A stretch of 64,000 bases of DNA from contig UZAN01039508.1 in the NCBI GenBank assembly GCA_900618425.1, positions 25,698 through 89,697 on the forward strand, read 5' to 3'. This DNA comes from Echinostoma caproni. Its lineage: Eukaryota; Platyhelminthes; Trematoda; Plagiorchiida; Echinostomatidae. Of the stretch, positions 57,676 to 63,167 are shown piece after piece (the first letter of the stretch is position 1; each line of letters starts with the position of its first letter). A program made the translations under genes and the position numbers. A model generated the notes under the pieces. That model was not told the origin of the DNA. It made no database searches and was given only the letters and a program-made list of their open reading frames with translations.

Positions 57676-60529
57676 TTCCGCATCTGAACTTTCGCGAAAC
57701 CAGACTGACCGCTGATCTTGACAACATGCTTTTAAGTTTGGCCTGTGGATGAAGCGGCTGACAAACCCATGATGCCCGGAATCACGGGGCTCCTCTAAAC
57801 AGGGGCATGTGATGCGAACCCTGTTGTCTACCTTCTCGCGGTGACCATCGTTGACTTACATGCCACTCGGTGGCTAAGGAATGTCATATGGACAGAAAAT
57901 AACCGGTTTTGAGAAAGGCAAGCTATCTACATTCTAGCAAACGGGATTCAGTGTGCGTGAAATCTTCCGGTTATGAAACAGACAAAAATATCCAAAATGT
58001 TTGACCTTAATTCGAGCCATTAGTTCTGGAACTATTACCGAAATAAGAATAACTCAGTTCGATTCGTCTCGCCTCCGAAAATACACTTCGTGCTTTCATC
58101 GAAGTAAATAATAAAATTGATCCCGCATCGTTGAATTAGGTTAGGAACACACTCAGTATGAATGCGTAGTGAGTATCCTGAATGTTTGGAATACTCAATA
58201 AAAGTGCGATATGAGAAAGTTATGGGTTTCTAGTCAGAGGACATCAACAGGAATTCAGTGATGGATTGAAAAGTTCAAAAACTGGCAGTTAAAACTGAAG
58301 TGTTACAAAATTCCCTGGCTTATATTGGTAAGCTGGAACATGTTTTGATCCCGATACTGATCAGTCGATTATAAAATGACATCATACTTCAACAGGGCAG
58401 TGCTGATGTCTGTTGGGTGTACAGTATATAATATTGATTGTTGCATTTTCTTGAGTTTTGTTTCGCAGAGCGGCTTACCGGTGGTCTGCCTATACCCCAA
58501 AACCAAAACAAATTACAAATATTTGGTGAATAATTCTTGGTCAATTGTACGAGGATTCCACAGGTTCCATGGCGTACCACACCTAAGTCAGAAGTATAGT
58601 TTATCGAACAAGGGACAGTGACTGGTATTGCAAGGTATATCAAGGTCTTCCAGCCGAATGGATGTTGTAAACACTTAAAGGTAGCACTTTTAGGGACAAA
58701 GTGGAAGAGGACCTCCCACTCTTATCACCTTTTTTAAACATTTCTGCTTAAATAAACATGTCGTGCACATCATTGTTCATAAGCTTGGTGTGCCTTATTG
58801 TACCGTGCATTCAATAGCTGTATTCAGATATCATTTTTCTGGGGAATATATATATGAGAAAACGAGTGCTGGTGGTCGTTTCTTTTGTTCACTGTATATC
58901 AGAAATAGCCCCAGGTAACACCGGTTAGTCAACGTGGGCCTCGGATTCTTCATATATATACATATATATATATATTATCTTTGAATAATATTCGAAGAGT
59001 TTCATCGAGGTCCCAAGTCACAAAATAAGTACATGCATAGGAGGCACTAGACAGTTTGGTTGACGACGCACAATTCCAAATGCTGCGTCACAACAATACT
59101 TCGAAATTAAAAAGAGTTATTTCTTATAATCGAATAGGAGTACCTCTAATACGTAGTTTAAATTGGTATAAGTCTGTGAGAGGTTCGCATTTGGCAAAAT
59201 TAGCCTGCCGAAAATTGCATAACATTCTCGCGTCCGGCTGAAAGTGTCAATACAATGCATTATCCAGAATTAAAAATCAAACTGATGTACGTAAACTCAG
59301 GTGTTATGTACCGGAATCTCTGTTATGAAACGCCAATATCTGCTCAGTTTACTTCCCTAATTGCAAAGGGATTCATGCGTAGTCATATTAAGATCGCAAC
59401 GCATAACTTACTCATCAAGGTACAAATAAACATGTTCATGTGATGAACCATAATTGCAATTTTAAAATGCCTCAACATTTGATGGGACAAGCTATTAAAA
59501 CTTAACATGCGTCAAAAAAGGAACTGAAAGATTTAGAAAGACCGATCTACACTGATAACTGAGATTAGGTTGAGTAGCATTTGAAAACCTGTGTGCCTCA
59601 GGAAAAATCAGTTTTATACCTTGTTCAATAGGAGGAACATAAAATCAACTGTTCATTGCTTCTCACCCTCCACTTTCTACGGTTATTCTTTTCTGATCAA
59701 AAAATATCCATGGAAAATGTTTATTCTTTTTTACGCAATTTTTAACCAGCAAAAGTTGGGCATGTTCCGAGACATGCTACCGTAAGCTGTTTGGGGTTGA
59801 TCGGGCATGACAACAGAAAATTATCTGAGCAGGTGCGCAGTTCGGTCCACCTAAGAGCTCTCAACTACCCAAACAGCTCTTAGTCAAACAGACTGGCTGT
59901 TTACCGAGACATAACAGTCGGATTTACTAAGGAAATTTCCAATTCTCCTTTATCTTCTTTCTGCACTTGGCCTAAGAAAGTAGTCGTTACAATTTGCTTG
60001 GGTTTTATTGAATACGTGAAACGGAAGAGACGCATTTTTGGAAACCAATGTTCTCTTGAAACCGAATTGGATGTGGATCGTAATTTAGCTCTGGACTGGT
60101 AAAAATAACCTTTGATGAGAACAGTACGATCTACTAGAAATCTGTACCGATAATAAACGAATTATTTTTACACGCTGTTTCGTTTTGATTTTGCAACCTT
60201 GAAAAAAATGAAATCTACATATAATCACAAATGGTCCGGAACATAAATGATTTTTGATGGTACTGAAAAACAAAAACATTTTTTTGGGACATAATGAGGG
60301 AATGTTGTGAAATAAGTGCATTTGAACAGACTTGACCATAGAGACTCACTATCAGCTGGGATTTCAAAATGGTGAGCTCGATTTTCACACTCTCAAGGGA
60401 ACAAAATCCTCAGGGGGATCGGGCTTACTTTGCAAAGCTCCGGTAATCCTCTTTGTCCGTGAAGTCGTCCGTTTTATTGCCCAACGAAGTGAGTAGAATA
60501 GAAGCGAGTAAAGCTCCGGCGATCGGTTC
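2091..60529 (-). CDS. TRPM: TRPM cation channel gene with NUDT9-homology domain (partial, 15 exons seen)
   Basis: Spliced gene. Join on the minus strand, in transcription order: 60529-60429, 49371-49156, 48206-48111, 45610-45519, 42445-42352, 37565-37437, 28307-28008, 27519-27399, 25778-25671, 21856-21733, 19222-19023, 17726-17518, 16461-16312, 6173-5956, 2331-2091. Together they give about 800 residues in the fixed TRPM order: MHR4, pre-S1, S1 to S6, TRP helix, coiled coil, start of NUDT9-H. All introns are GT-AG and the phases match except at the first junction, so one small exon is missing there. TRPM channels are tetrameric Ca2+-permeable cation channels; the TRPM2-like group carries a C-terminal ADP-ribose-binding NUDT9-H domain. 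In flatworms this architecture belongs to the praziquantel-target channel TRPM_PZQ, and assignment to that orthologue is inference. The start codon and stop codon lie outside the recognised exons. Confidence 0.93.
2332..5955. other. Intron between e14 and e15
   Basis: A 3.6 kb AT-rich intron. It holds a short (TG)n run at 4837-4859 and, on the plus strand, an 85-codon open frame at 5641-5898. A minus-strand open frame at 3535-3906 has no recognised homology. Otherwise featureless. Confidence 0.7.
5641..5898 (+). CDS. Candidate membrane-anchored small ORF, antisense within the TRPM intron
   Basis: An 85-codon frame with an ATG start. A basic N-terminus (MDSFRIRRNQLIEFRAARK) is followed by one strongly hydrophobic span of about 18 residues (VVSSVLFVLMFSFAVLY) and a polar tail with one N-I-S sequon. 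The layout resembles the signal-anchor start of a type II membrane protein, for example a Golgi enzyme, but no family is recognised. It could be a first exon of a nested gene or a chance frame. No clear promoter was seen. Confidence 0.22.
   Translation: MDSFRIRRNQLIEFRAARKLVVSSVLFVLMFSFAVLYRVQFSTYDLTFPRGNANISEVLFLSHHGQFNGIKTLEWHDTWWCTENH
5956..6173 (-). CDS. TRPM: TRPM exon e14: linker with 12-proline run
   Basis: A 218-nt exon, phase 0 to 2 (acceptor cactcgcag, donor gtaagt), encoding 72 residues. It starts IIKQISELPTCQCNELSDEV and carries a basic patch (REVRKRTK), an alanine-rich helix (AVQSALEAAKDVL), then RPPT and twelve consecutive prolines up to the donor. There is no family homology in the linker. 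Membership in the TRPM gene is inferred from strand, from exact phase fit to e13 and e15, and from the expected position between coiled coil and NUDT9-H. A 10 kb intron separates it from e13, so further small exons cannot be excluded. Confidence 0.77.
8371..8404. repeat. (CAA)n-rich microsatellite
   Basis: Imperfect run of CAA units (acaacaacaacaaaaacaac and onward) in the e13-e14 intron. Confidence 0.9.
9738..9811 (+). repeat. tRNA-derived SINE head
   Basis: A tRNA-like stretch with an A-box-like part (tggcacagtagtaacgc) and a B-box-like part (ggagttcaaatttc) about 35 bases apart, followed by non-tRNA sequence. It is not an intact tRNA because acceptor-stem pairing is poor. Fits a tRNA-derived SINE promoter. 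Confidence 0.5.
10301..10372 (-). repeat. tRNA-derived SINE head
   Basis: On the minus strand an A-box-like part (cagcgctgtggaaaaacg) is followed by a good B box (tgagttcgaatcctacc). Too decayed to be a working tRNA gene; most likely a SINE relic. Confidence 0.5.
10692..11372. repeat. (TCAG)n tetranucleotide array containing an assembly gap
   Basis: TCAT units pass into a long, nearly perfect TCAG array up to 10816. A block of N runs from 10817 to 11320 (504 bases). The same array continues at 11321 and ends in TCAT units again at about 11370. The gap is plainly an unresolved part of the array, so its true length is unknown. Open frames across it (Ser-Val-Ser-Gln repeats) are artefacts of the repeat. 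Confidence 0.95.
16312..16461 (-). CDS. TRPM: TRPM exon e13: C-terminal coiled coil
   Basis: A 150-nt exon, phase 0 to 0 (acceptor cattctag, donor gtaagt), encoding 50 residues. It begins GIGMELEKRFKEIDSQFQRF and continues with heptad-spaced hydrophobics (V, L, V, M, L, L, V, V) to VTETQQR. This matches the place and character of the TRPM tetramerising coiled coil, which stitches the four subunits together at the central axis. No residue is family-specific, so assignment uses position plus heptad pattern. Confidence 0.87.
16462..17517. other. Intron between e12 and e13
   Basis: A 1.06 kb AT-rich intron with no recognisable feature. Confidence 0.75.
17518..17726 (-). CDS. TRPM: TRPM exon e12: C-terminal connecting helices
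   Basis: A 209-nt exon, phase 1 to 0 (acceptor aacttttag, donor gtcagt), encoding 69 residues. It begins VRFTDIKKEREMVKWEHMKA followed by MDYLR, which fits the E...KWE....DYL region that TRPM proteins place between the TRP domain and the coiled coil. The second half is Gly/Pro/Ser-rich (RGGGAGPGQGP) and probably a flexible linker. Homology is clear only in the first 25 residues; the rest is set by splice sites and phase. Confidence 0.88.
17727..19022. other. Intron between e11 and e12
   Basis: A 1.3 kb AT-rich intron with no recognisable feature. Confidence 0.75.
19023..19222 (-). CDS. TRPM: TRPM exon e11: TRP helix
   Basis: A 200-nt exon, phase 2 to 1 (acceptor gtcttgaatcag, donor gtgagt). 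It follows S6 directly with KTYEEIESASTYYWNYQRYQ, the TRP domain W.YQRY motif, then VHRSPLVPPIIIFWHFYEA, matching the family's RP.LPPP.I.F. The TRP helix lies parallel to the membrane and couples the cytosolic domains to the S6 gate. The exon ends HENIKHNPF plus one base, which makes a cysteine with e12. The exon is in phase with both neighbours. Confidence 0.95.
19223..21732. other. Intron between e10 and e11
   Basis: A 2.5 kb intron. It contains a truncated SINE body at about 19.69-19.87 kb and tRNA-like B-box remnants near 20.16-20.22 and 21.43-21.49 kb. Nothing else recognised. Confidence 0.65.
19690..19872 (-). repeat. Truncated SINE body, same family as the copy at 46.56-46.80 kb
   Basis: Read on the minus strand, this segment aligns by eye with the non-tRNA body of the SINE at 46561-46802. 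Shared parts include caacttt.gtg, a central ttgctgtc/ctcaacaag-type stretch, ttcgc.actccaagt and the following ggttt. It lacks a clear tRNA-like head. Both copies are diverged. Confidence 0.5.
21733..21856 (-). CDS. TRPM: TRPM exon e10: pore turret and S6 gate
   Basis: A 124-nt exon, phase 1 to 2 (acceptor aatttcacag, donor gtgagt). It encodes RMCQNQMCPTKTARWLVPIM, then the S6 helix VLLTNILMFNLLIAMF, which is the most conserved TRPM signature (N.LL.NLLIAMF). The two cysteines in the turret (residues 3 and 8) may form the extracellular disulfide known in TRPM channels, though their spacing is shorter than in mammals. The longest open frame over this DNA is a different, non-coding frame. Confidence 0.96.
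21857..25670. other. Intron between e9 and e10
   Basis: A 3.8 kb intron. A 158-codon plus frame at 23887-24363 has no recognised homology. At 24.65-25.05 kb the base composition becomes markedly more GC-rich and both strands stay open for 60-110 codons, suggesting a decayed repeat of unknown family. A GATA-rich microsatellite lies at 25229-25326. Confidence 0.6.
25229..25326. repeat. GATA/GATC-rich imperfect microsatellite
   Basis: Repeated gata and gatc tetranucleotides with interruptions (gatcgatagatcgatagg, gatagatagatacacagat and further units to 25326). Confidence 0.9.
25671..25778 (-). CDS. TRPM: TRPM exon e9: pore helix and selectivity filter
   Basis: A 108-nt exon, phase 1 to 1 (acceptor tttctttccaag, donor gtaagt). 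It encodes the pore helix IIFAMYTTSYFQMFGDFSLD. FGD stands at the selectivity-filter position, where mammalian TRPMs have FGQ or FGE, followed by an acidic loop (LDTLQGE). The filter sequence itself is why this exon is assigned with confidence. Both ends fit e8 and e10 in phase. Confidence 0.94.
25779..27398. other. Intron between e8 and e9
   Basis: A 1.6 kb intron with one tRNA-like SINE head at 26219-26290; otherwise nothing recognised. Confidence 0.7.
26219..26290 (+). repeat. tRNA-like SINE relic
   Basis: About 72 bases with the layout of a tRNA: A box taactcagctagtagaac, B box gagttctaatctc, A-to-B spacing about right. Acceptor-stem ends do not pair and the B-box G-T-T-C-R-A core is changed, so it is judged a decayed SINE or tRNA pseudogene. 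Confidence 0.5.
27399..27519 (-). CDS. TRPM: TRPM exon e8: S5 helix
   Basis: A 121-nt exon, phase 0 to 1 (acceptor tttttcctcag, donor gtgagc). It encodes 40 residues: VTNDLIPFMIILTVIMVGYA is S5, and VAAQSIAYPNG follows, matching the TRPM VA.QAI..PN motif. Near the end, ENMT gives a potential N-glycosylation sequon (Asn37) in the loop between S5 and the pore helix, the same loop where TRPM8 is glycosylated. The single exit base joins e9 to form a glycine codon. Confidence 0.95.
27520..28007. other. Intron between e7 and e8
   Basis: A 488-base intron, the shortest in the gene here. Nothing recognised. Confidence 0.8.
28008..28307 (-). CDS. TRPM: TRPM exon e7: S2-S3 linker, S3 and S4
   Basis: A 300-nt exon, phase 0 to 0 (acceptor ctttcactacag, donor gtgagt), giving 100 residues. 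It opens AVLSGISFSTYISDGWNKLD. WNKLD at residues 16-20 is the S3 start, with the Asn and Asp that complete the TRPM Ca2+ site. S3 runs to about residue 37, followed by a 28-residue loop. S4 is about residues 68-86, with TRLMYTFSF, and the exon ends ALGPKLIMIGKM, matching the family's LGPKI....M at the S4-S5 linker. S4 has few basic residues, as usual for TRPM. Confidence 0.96.
32775..32972 (+). repeat. tRNA-derived SINE with A-rich tail
   Basis: The head has an A-box-like gatcaagtggttaggtc and a B-box-like aagggttctaagcc. A body with cctcccgtcttcc and a 3' tail of gaaaagaaagaaagaaaag follow. The 190-codon open frame crossing it is not a gene. Confidence 0.6.
33282..33771. repeat. (TA)n run with assembly gap
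   Basis: A TA run at 33279-33295 ends in an N block from 33296 to 33771 (476 bases). The gap probably hides more dinucleotide repeat or a repeat copy. All open frames crossing it are artefacts. Confidence 0.9.
34261..34445 (-). repeat. Full-length-looking tRNA-derived SINE
   Basis: On the minus strand, from 34445: tggcccggtggtaatgtcac (A box region), about 35 bases, then gagtgttcgaattcc (B box), a body with gcagctctttgattggctgc, and a 3' tail of aaatgaaaatgaaatgaaat at 34282-34261. Head, body and short tandem tail are all present, making this the clearest SINE in the window. Confidence 0.7.
37107..37115 (-). CDS. TRPM: Candidate 9-nt TRPM microexon (Ile-Ala-Trp)
   Basis: A long pyrimidine tract (ttttgcacctcctcctcctc) and attcag are followed by attgcatgg and a perfect gtaagt donor. 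Phase 0 at both sides, so inclusion between e6 and e7 adds three residues to the S2-S3 linker and breaks nothing. The phases of e6 and e7 do not require it, so it may be cassette or chance. Confidence 0.3.
37437..37565 (-). CDS. TRPM: TRPM exon e6: S1 and S2 helices
   Basis: A 129-nt exon, phase 0 to 0 (acceptor tttttcacag, donor gtaagt), encoding 43 residues. S1 is about residues 1-18 (ISYVTFLALFSYLLLVDF) and S2 about residues 24-40, ending TLFIEEIKQ. The S2 end keeps the E..Q pair (E-I-K-Q) that in TRPM2, TRPM4 and TRPM8 provides two ligands of the intracellular Ca2+ site. The only threonine inside S1 is residue 5 (V-T-F). Published work attributes the praziquantel insensitivity of Fasciola TRPM_PZQ to an Asn-to-Thr change in S1; that this Thr is the equivalent residue is inference. 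Confidence 0.95.
37566..42351. other. Intron between e5 and e6
   Basis: A 4.8 kb AT-rich intron. Minus frames at 38357-38551, 38865-39191 and 39280-39468 were read and match nothing known. A weak tRNA-like stretch is near 39.82-39.89 kb. Otherwise nothing. Confidence 0.65.
42352..42445 (-). CDS. TRPM: TRPM exon e5: start of S1
   Basis: The exon ends at a strong donor (gtaagt) and carries IRDFYMAPVIRFVYNT, the TRPM motif FY.AP...F..NT that leads into S1. The upstream boundary has two acceptors in the same phase. The one used here (after cttgcttctcaaaaag) has the better pyrimidine tract and adds LRKSFHAS. The other, after cacgctag, would start the exon at 42421. Both accept the two bases left by e4 and make a serine codon. 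Exit is phase 0 into ISY of e6. Confidence 0.88.
42446..45518. other. Intron between e4 and e5
   Basis: A 3.1 kb intron. It contains a plus-strand open frame of 124 codons at 44087-44461 that ends exactly at a good splice donor (see separate entry). Nothing else recognised. Confidence 0.65.
44087..44457 (+). CDS. Candidate antisense exon of unknown function
   Basis: An open plus-strand frame that reads IRFLSFVYCPIRRIIWFI and then a basic, well-mixed stretch (LRLCRRVRSKANQ, PLIRERRALCTLKALNRQ, FLFEDEITYLR). The frame ends two bases after a consensus donor (cgtga/gtaagc at 44457/44458), and possible acceptors (aatttag at 44061, ccaattag at 44152) lie upstream. No family is recognised. It may be an exon of a nested gene, a decayed element or chance. 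Confidence 0.25.
45519..45610 (-). CDS. TRPM: TRPM exon e4: disordered linker before S1
   Basis: A 92-nt exon, phase 0 to 2, with a very good acceptor (cattcttcttttcag) and donor gtatga. The frame set by e3 reads EATGHPETAPATTEEPSTTT and then LLGGGSIGKQ plus two bases. The composition (Thr, Pro, Glu, Gly) fits the variable, unstructured pre-S1 linker seen in TRPM proteins. An overlapping open frame exists but does not fit the phase of e3 or e5. Identification rests on splice signals and phase rather than homology. Confidence 0.75.
46561..46802 (-). repeat. tRNA-derived SINE
   Basis: On the minus strand, from 46802: ttgtggcgcagtggtttaat (A box region), then ctatggttcgagatttaag (B box), then a body running through ggtgatagacagtc and gttcgccactccaagttccg. 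The body is shared with the truncated copy at 19.69-19.87 kb. No clear poly-A tail. Confidence 0.65.
47153..47176. repeat. Perfect 24-base palindrome
   Basis: ttgtccaccaat followed directly by its reverse complement attggtggacaa, six bases before the foldback arms. Could form a small cruciform, or mark the end of the same element. Confidence 0.9.
47182..47403. mobile_element. Foldback (inverted-repeat) element with four-unit arms
   Basis: Two 85-base arms, 47182-47266 and 47319-47403, are reverse complements with 8 mismatches by my count, separated by a 52-base loop. Each arm holds four spaced copies of a unit beginning tttaagatgtc. In the left arm the units have drifted (tttatgatgtc, tttaatatgtc, tttaaagtgtc); in the right arm they are nearly uniform. 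No open frame. Likely a non-autonomous foldback or MITE-type element, but no known family is recognised. Confidence 0.8.
48111..48206 (-). CDS. TRPM: TRPM exon e3: pre-S1 hydrophobic segment
   Basis: A 96-nt exon, phase 0 to 0, with a strong acceptor (aatttttag) and donor gtacgt. It encodes 32 residues: a hydrophobic stretch YFLGIICGLTMPFLIPKIIL followed by AKPKAQPVGEEE. The TRPM family has the same order just before S1: W.G.L.....G.. then a hydrophobic half-helix, then a charged, poorly conserved linker. Joined to e2 it reads SVFR/YFLGIICG with no phase conflict. Confidence 0.9.
48207..49155. other. Intron between e2 and e3
   Basis: A 0.95 kb AT-rich intron; nothing recognised. Confidence 0.8.
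49156..49371 (-). CDS. TRPM: TRPM exon e2: MHR4, conserved ECYREDE block
   Basis: A 216-nt exon, phase 0 to 0, with acceptor attttcag and donor gtacgt, encoding 72 residues. It begins ERAEGVLNECYREDEHRTQL, the counterpart of the TRPM-wide block with A.GV...CYR.DE. It continues with a helical repeat (KLAAEGQSIKFMAH), then PCCQDFLTNTWSGNLS, matching the family's CCQ..LT..W.G.L segment at the end of the cytosolic N-terminal region. In the cryo-EM structures of TRPM channels this region packs under the membrane domain and helps assemble the tetramer. One of the most diagnostic exons in the window. Confidence 0.93.
51650..51945 (-). mobile_element. 3' end of an RTE-like non-LTR retrotransposon
   Basis: On the minus strand the frame reads WLGLIWHMPASHLLFRAILA, RFRPGWKNRFGDQTMTRC, a stop, then GMKKLASSMALVAAVS and WGPG. 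This order (LG...RMP...L...., GWK...GGQ.MTW.RGMK, L......L.GWGPRD) is the C-terminal end of trematode endonuclease-reverse transcriptases of the RTE type. The copy has a stop and several changes and lacks the reverse transcriptase core. Confidence 0.65.
57637..57672. repeat. (TG)n microsatellite
   Basis: Eighteen consecutive TG units, nearly perfect. Confidence 0.95.
60429..60529 (-). CDS. TRPM: TRPM exon e1: helical repeat before MHR4
   Basis: This 101-nt exon enters in phase 0 and leaves in phase 2. The acceptor is a pyrimidine-rich ttctag and the donor is gtaagc. It encodes 33 residues starting EPIAGALLASILLTSLGN and ending DYRSFA plus two bases. In TRPM2 the matching place reads as an Ala/Leu-rich helix (AAALTAS-like) followed by an acidic stretch, just before the conserved ERA/HRA...ECY motif. 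Here the acidic stretch is DDFTDKED. The assignment rests on this similarity, the splice sites and the position upstream of e2 on the same strand. The exit phase does not fit e2 directly, so an exon is missing between them. Confidence 0.75.
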
Positions 60530-61740
60530 CTAGAACCATAAAATTATACAAAATTGGTATGATTAAGTGTGTAGCGTTCGCGTAATACCCAAATTTGTCC
60601 CGGATTTGGGTGAAAAGATTAACTAATAGTGAAGTAATTTATTTTCACGCCCAAGAACTTTTTATATAACCGACGACTGTAGTTTTTCCCCGGATTATTA
60701 TTACTAAACAAAATAAATGATACTGAGCCAACTGGAAACTCGCTACAGTCAAGCAGCAGCTATCCCGCTTCTTGGAAACTGCGCGAAAGCGTGGACCATT
60801 TTATGATAGATCTGACCGTGTGTGTGTGTGCTATTTGGACCGACTTTCTACAGATGTTTGATAATTGATGAATGCGATAACTCTCACAAGTATCCATAAT
60901 CCAACCATCTTCTCTGGTCGGGATTGTTTGACCAAAACACCACCCTTTTCTTTTTTAATAGTAATTTGTTGTCCCAGGTTAAGATCTTATCTGCTCTGTC
61001 AACCGTCCATTTGAACTGACAAACGGACGTGATTTAACGTGGGTCAATTTTTAATCGTTAACGTTGTTGGTCGGTTGGTTGGTTAGTCGGTTGTTTTGGT
61101 TTTTGGGTATGCGAAAATGCATCACATGGACTTGGATTGTTACATTCAGCAAAACAGAATCCTGTCAAGATGAAACAAATAATAGCAACTCCGGTACACA
61201 AATGGGTAATGTTTCATCAAAAAAATAATGAAAGTCAAAATGATGTACAACGTTAACATCGACATAGCAGGTCGTTCAGCCTGTTTATAGTTCTCTACAA
61301 CTAAAGCAAATTCGGTCCATTTACGCTGTCTGAATGTTTGCAAATATCGCATCTCATTTCGTGTTCCCTTTAAGTTATTTATCAGTATTTGTGAAATGCA
61401 CAGACGATTGTCGAACGTTGTTTTGTCAAATTCACGCAGTAGTTCAGGCATAATTCTGATTACGGTGCTGTCTCTCTTCTTGTTTAAACACTACCTAGTA
61501 CTACGATAAGGTCACGGCGAGCAAGATCTATCGCATCAGGTATCTAATAGCAATCGTTTGATCACGAGTTCATTGTGCGGTACTAACTGGAGCTTGAAAT
61601 AAAACTAAGCAGCACATTATCGTGCCACTATCTGCGGGAATGCAAGCCCGGTTGGTATTTGCGCTTAAAGAGATCCAGCAGCATAAATACATCAATAAAA
61701 GCAGATCAGATAAATGATAAGGTGTTGTTCTGATGAATAG
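60530..61740. other. Region upstream of e1
   Basis: AT-rich. A minus-strand frame of 101 codons at 61146-61451 has no recognised TRPM similarity. GGTT-rich repeats lie at 61065-61103 and a (GT)n run at 60820-60831. The preceding TRPM exon was not found here. Confidence 0.6.
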
Positions 61741-63150
61741 GTGCAATTACATTAAGAAAATGTCCAAGCTACTGTTCGGTAAGAAGAAATTTGACAATGG
61801 GAATGGCAAAGCTAAAAAGAAAACGTTTCAAATCCTTAAAGGACCAAGGCTATATAGACCAATCAGTGTTGGAAACAATAAAGCCTCTTAGGTCAATCAT
61901 TCCACGCCCTTACGGGTTACCCAAGGACAACAAGACTGGCAGACCATTAACACCAATTCTGTCTGTGGTCAACTCACTATACCACGAAACTGGCAAGTGG
62001 CTCGTAGGACTTCTTGAACCAGTGCACAAAAAGCTTGCTACATATAGCTTGCGAACATCATCAACCCACGGAACGCAGAGAATGATCAAATATTTTCCCT
62101 GGATGTAATATCCTTGTTGACAAATGTACCACTCTTAGAAACCATCAATTTGTTTTGTCGTTACATTGAAACTGAATAAATACAGATAGGAATACNCGGA
62201 AGGAGGTACTGAGATTTTCACCCATAGTTCAAATTCTACTTGATAGAAAATTTTTCTGTCAAATAGACTGAGTGGCCTTGCGTTTCCCATTAGGCCCACA
62301 GTTAGCAGATATATTTTTGGCCAAATTAGAAAACAACGTGGAAACAAGAAATAGAGCAAATGAGTCTATACTACCACTACGTGAACGCCATACTCCGTTT
62401 TGCACGAAAAGGTAGAAACACGACAAGATTGCTTCAAATATTCAATGAAGTTCAGGAATCGAATCAGTTCACGTTAGAAACAGAGGAAAACGAAAAATTG
62501 ATCTTCCTGGATGTGGCATTCCCCCGAAAATATGGTGGTTTCTTAGAGCGTTGAATACGTAGAAAACTGACATGGACGGGACCATAAACAAACTTTTACA
62601 GGACCGTCCGCTCAGGTAGAAAATAAATCTGATTCAGAGTATCACACCACACGCGCATGAGATCTGCTCTGACGGTGTGTGAAAAGAAGTAACACAAATT
62701 AAGGATGTTCCCAGAGAAATGGGTCTTCCTGAACGATCCATTGAAAGGCTATAATCCGAACAGATTCACGAGGCTCAAAAGAAGAAATTATTCATCGGTG
62801 TACCTTTTCAATGAGATACTATATCGGATCTCTTGAACAAACGTCTGAATCGTGCAGTGAAGCGAACCTAGGACGCAGCTCGATTATCGTGTCTTTGCAT
62901 GCTCGCCCATCATCGGAACTAGCCACTACACTGGACACTTCTAGGGTTATCTACTCTTTTCGGTGCGTTTGTGATGCAACGTTCATTAGCCTCATGGCGA
63001 GGCAACCACCCCAACGGATGAAGGAACACTGCCCACAATGGTTAAAACAACGATGAACAAAGAGCATAGGAAGCGCCGTTCTCGGTCATCTGGTGGATAC
63101 AGGCTATCAAGTCAGACTAGAATCCGCGTTTAGCGTAATCTATCGTGTAC
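61741..63150 (+). mobile_element. Decayed Penelope-like element (reverse transcriptase plus GIY-YIG endonuclease)
   Basis: Plus strand, several frames. About 61791-62108 carries ETIKPLRSIIPRPYGLPKDN and RPLTPILSVVNSLYHETGKW, the PLE motif P..YGLPK.HK...PLRPI. Near 62270-62330 it reads GPQLADIFLAKLENN. At 62360-62554, HYVNAIL replaces the catalytic YVDD and is followed by FTLETEENEKLIFLDVAF. Near 62770-62870 comes KKLFIGVPF and DTISDLL. At 62920-63050 a GIY-YIG-like domain (VIYSFRCVCDATFISLMARQ, RMKEHCPQWL) follows, then TGYQVRLESAFSVIYRVP. Stops, frameshifts and the loss of catalytic Asp residues show it is dead. One undetermined base is at 62196. Confidence 0.85.
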
Positions 63151-63167
63151 CCCCCCNCCCCCCCCCC
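63150..63167. repeat. Poly-C run at the end of the Penelope-like element
   Basis: Seventeen C and one undetermined base (63157), directly after the last PLE-like codons. Confidence 0.9.

Larger units (their letters stand above)
49372..60428. other. 11.1 kb intron region between e1 and e2
   Basis: Must contain at least one small TRPM exon because e1 leaves in phase 2 and e2 enters in phase 0. Two candidates are at 50122-50137 and 50331-50355. It also holds an RTE-like LINE tail at 51.65-51.94 kb, microsatellites at 55514-55540 (AT/GT), 57637-57672 (TG) and 58951-58976 (AT), and a C-run plus CCA repeat at 56196-56220. Open frames elsewhere here match nothing known. Confidence 0.65.
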
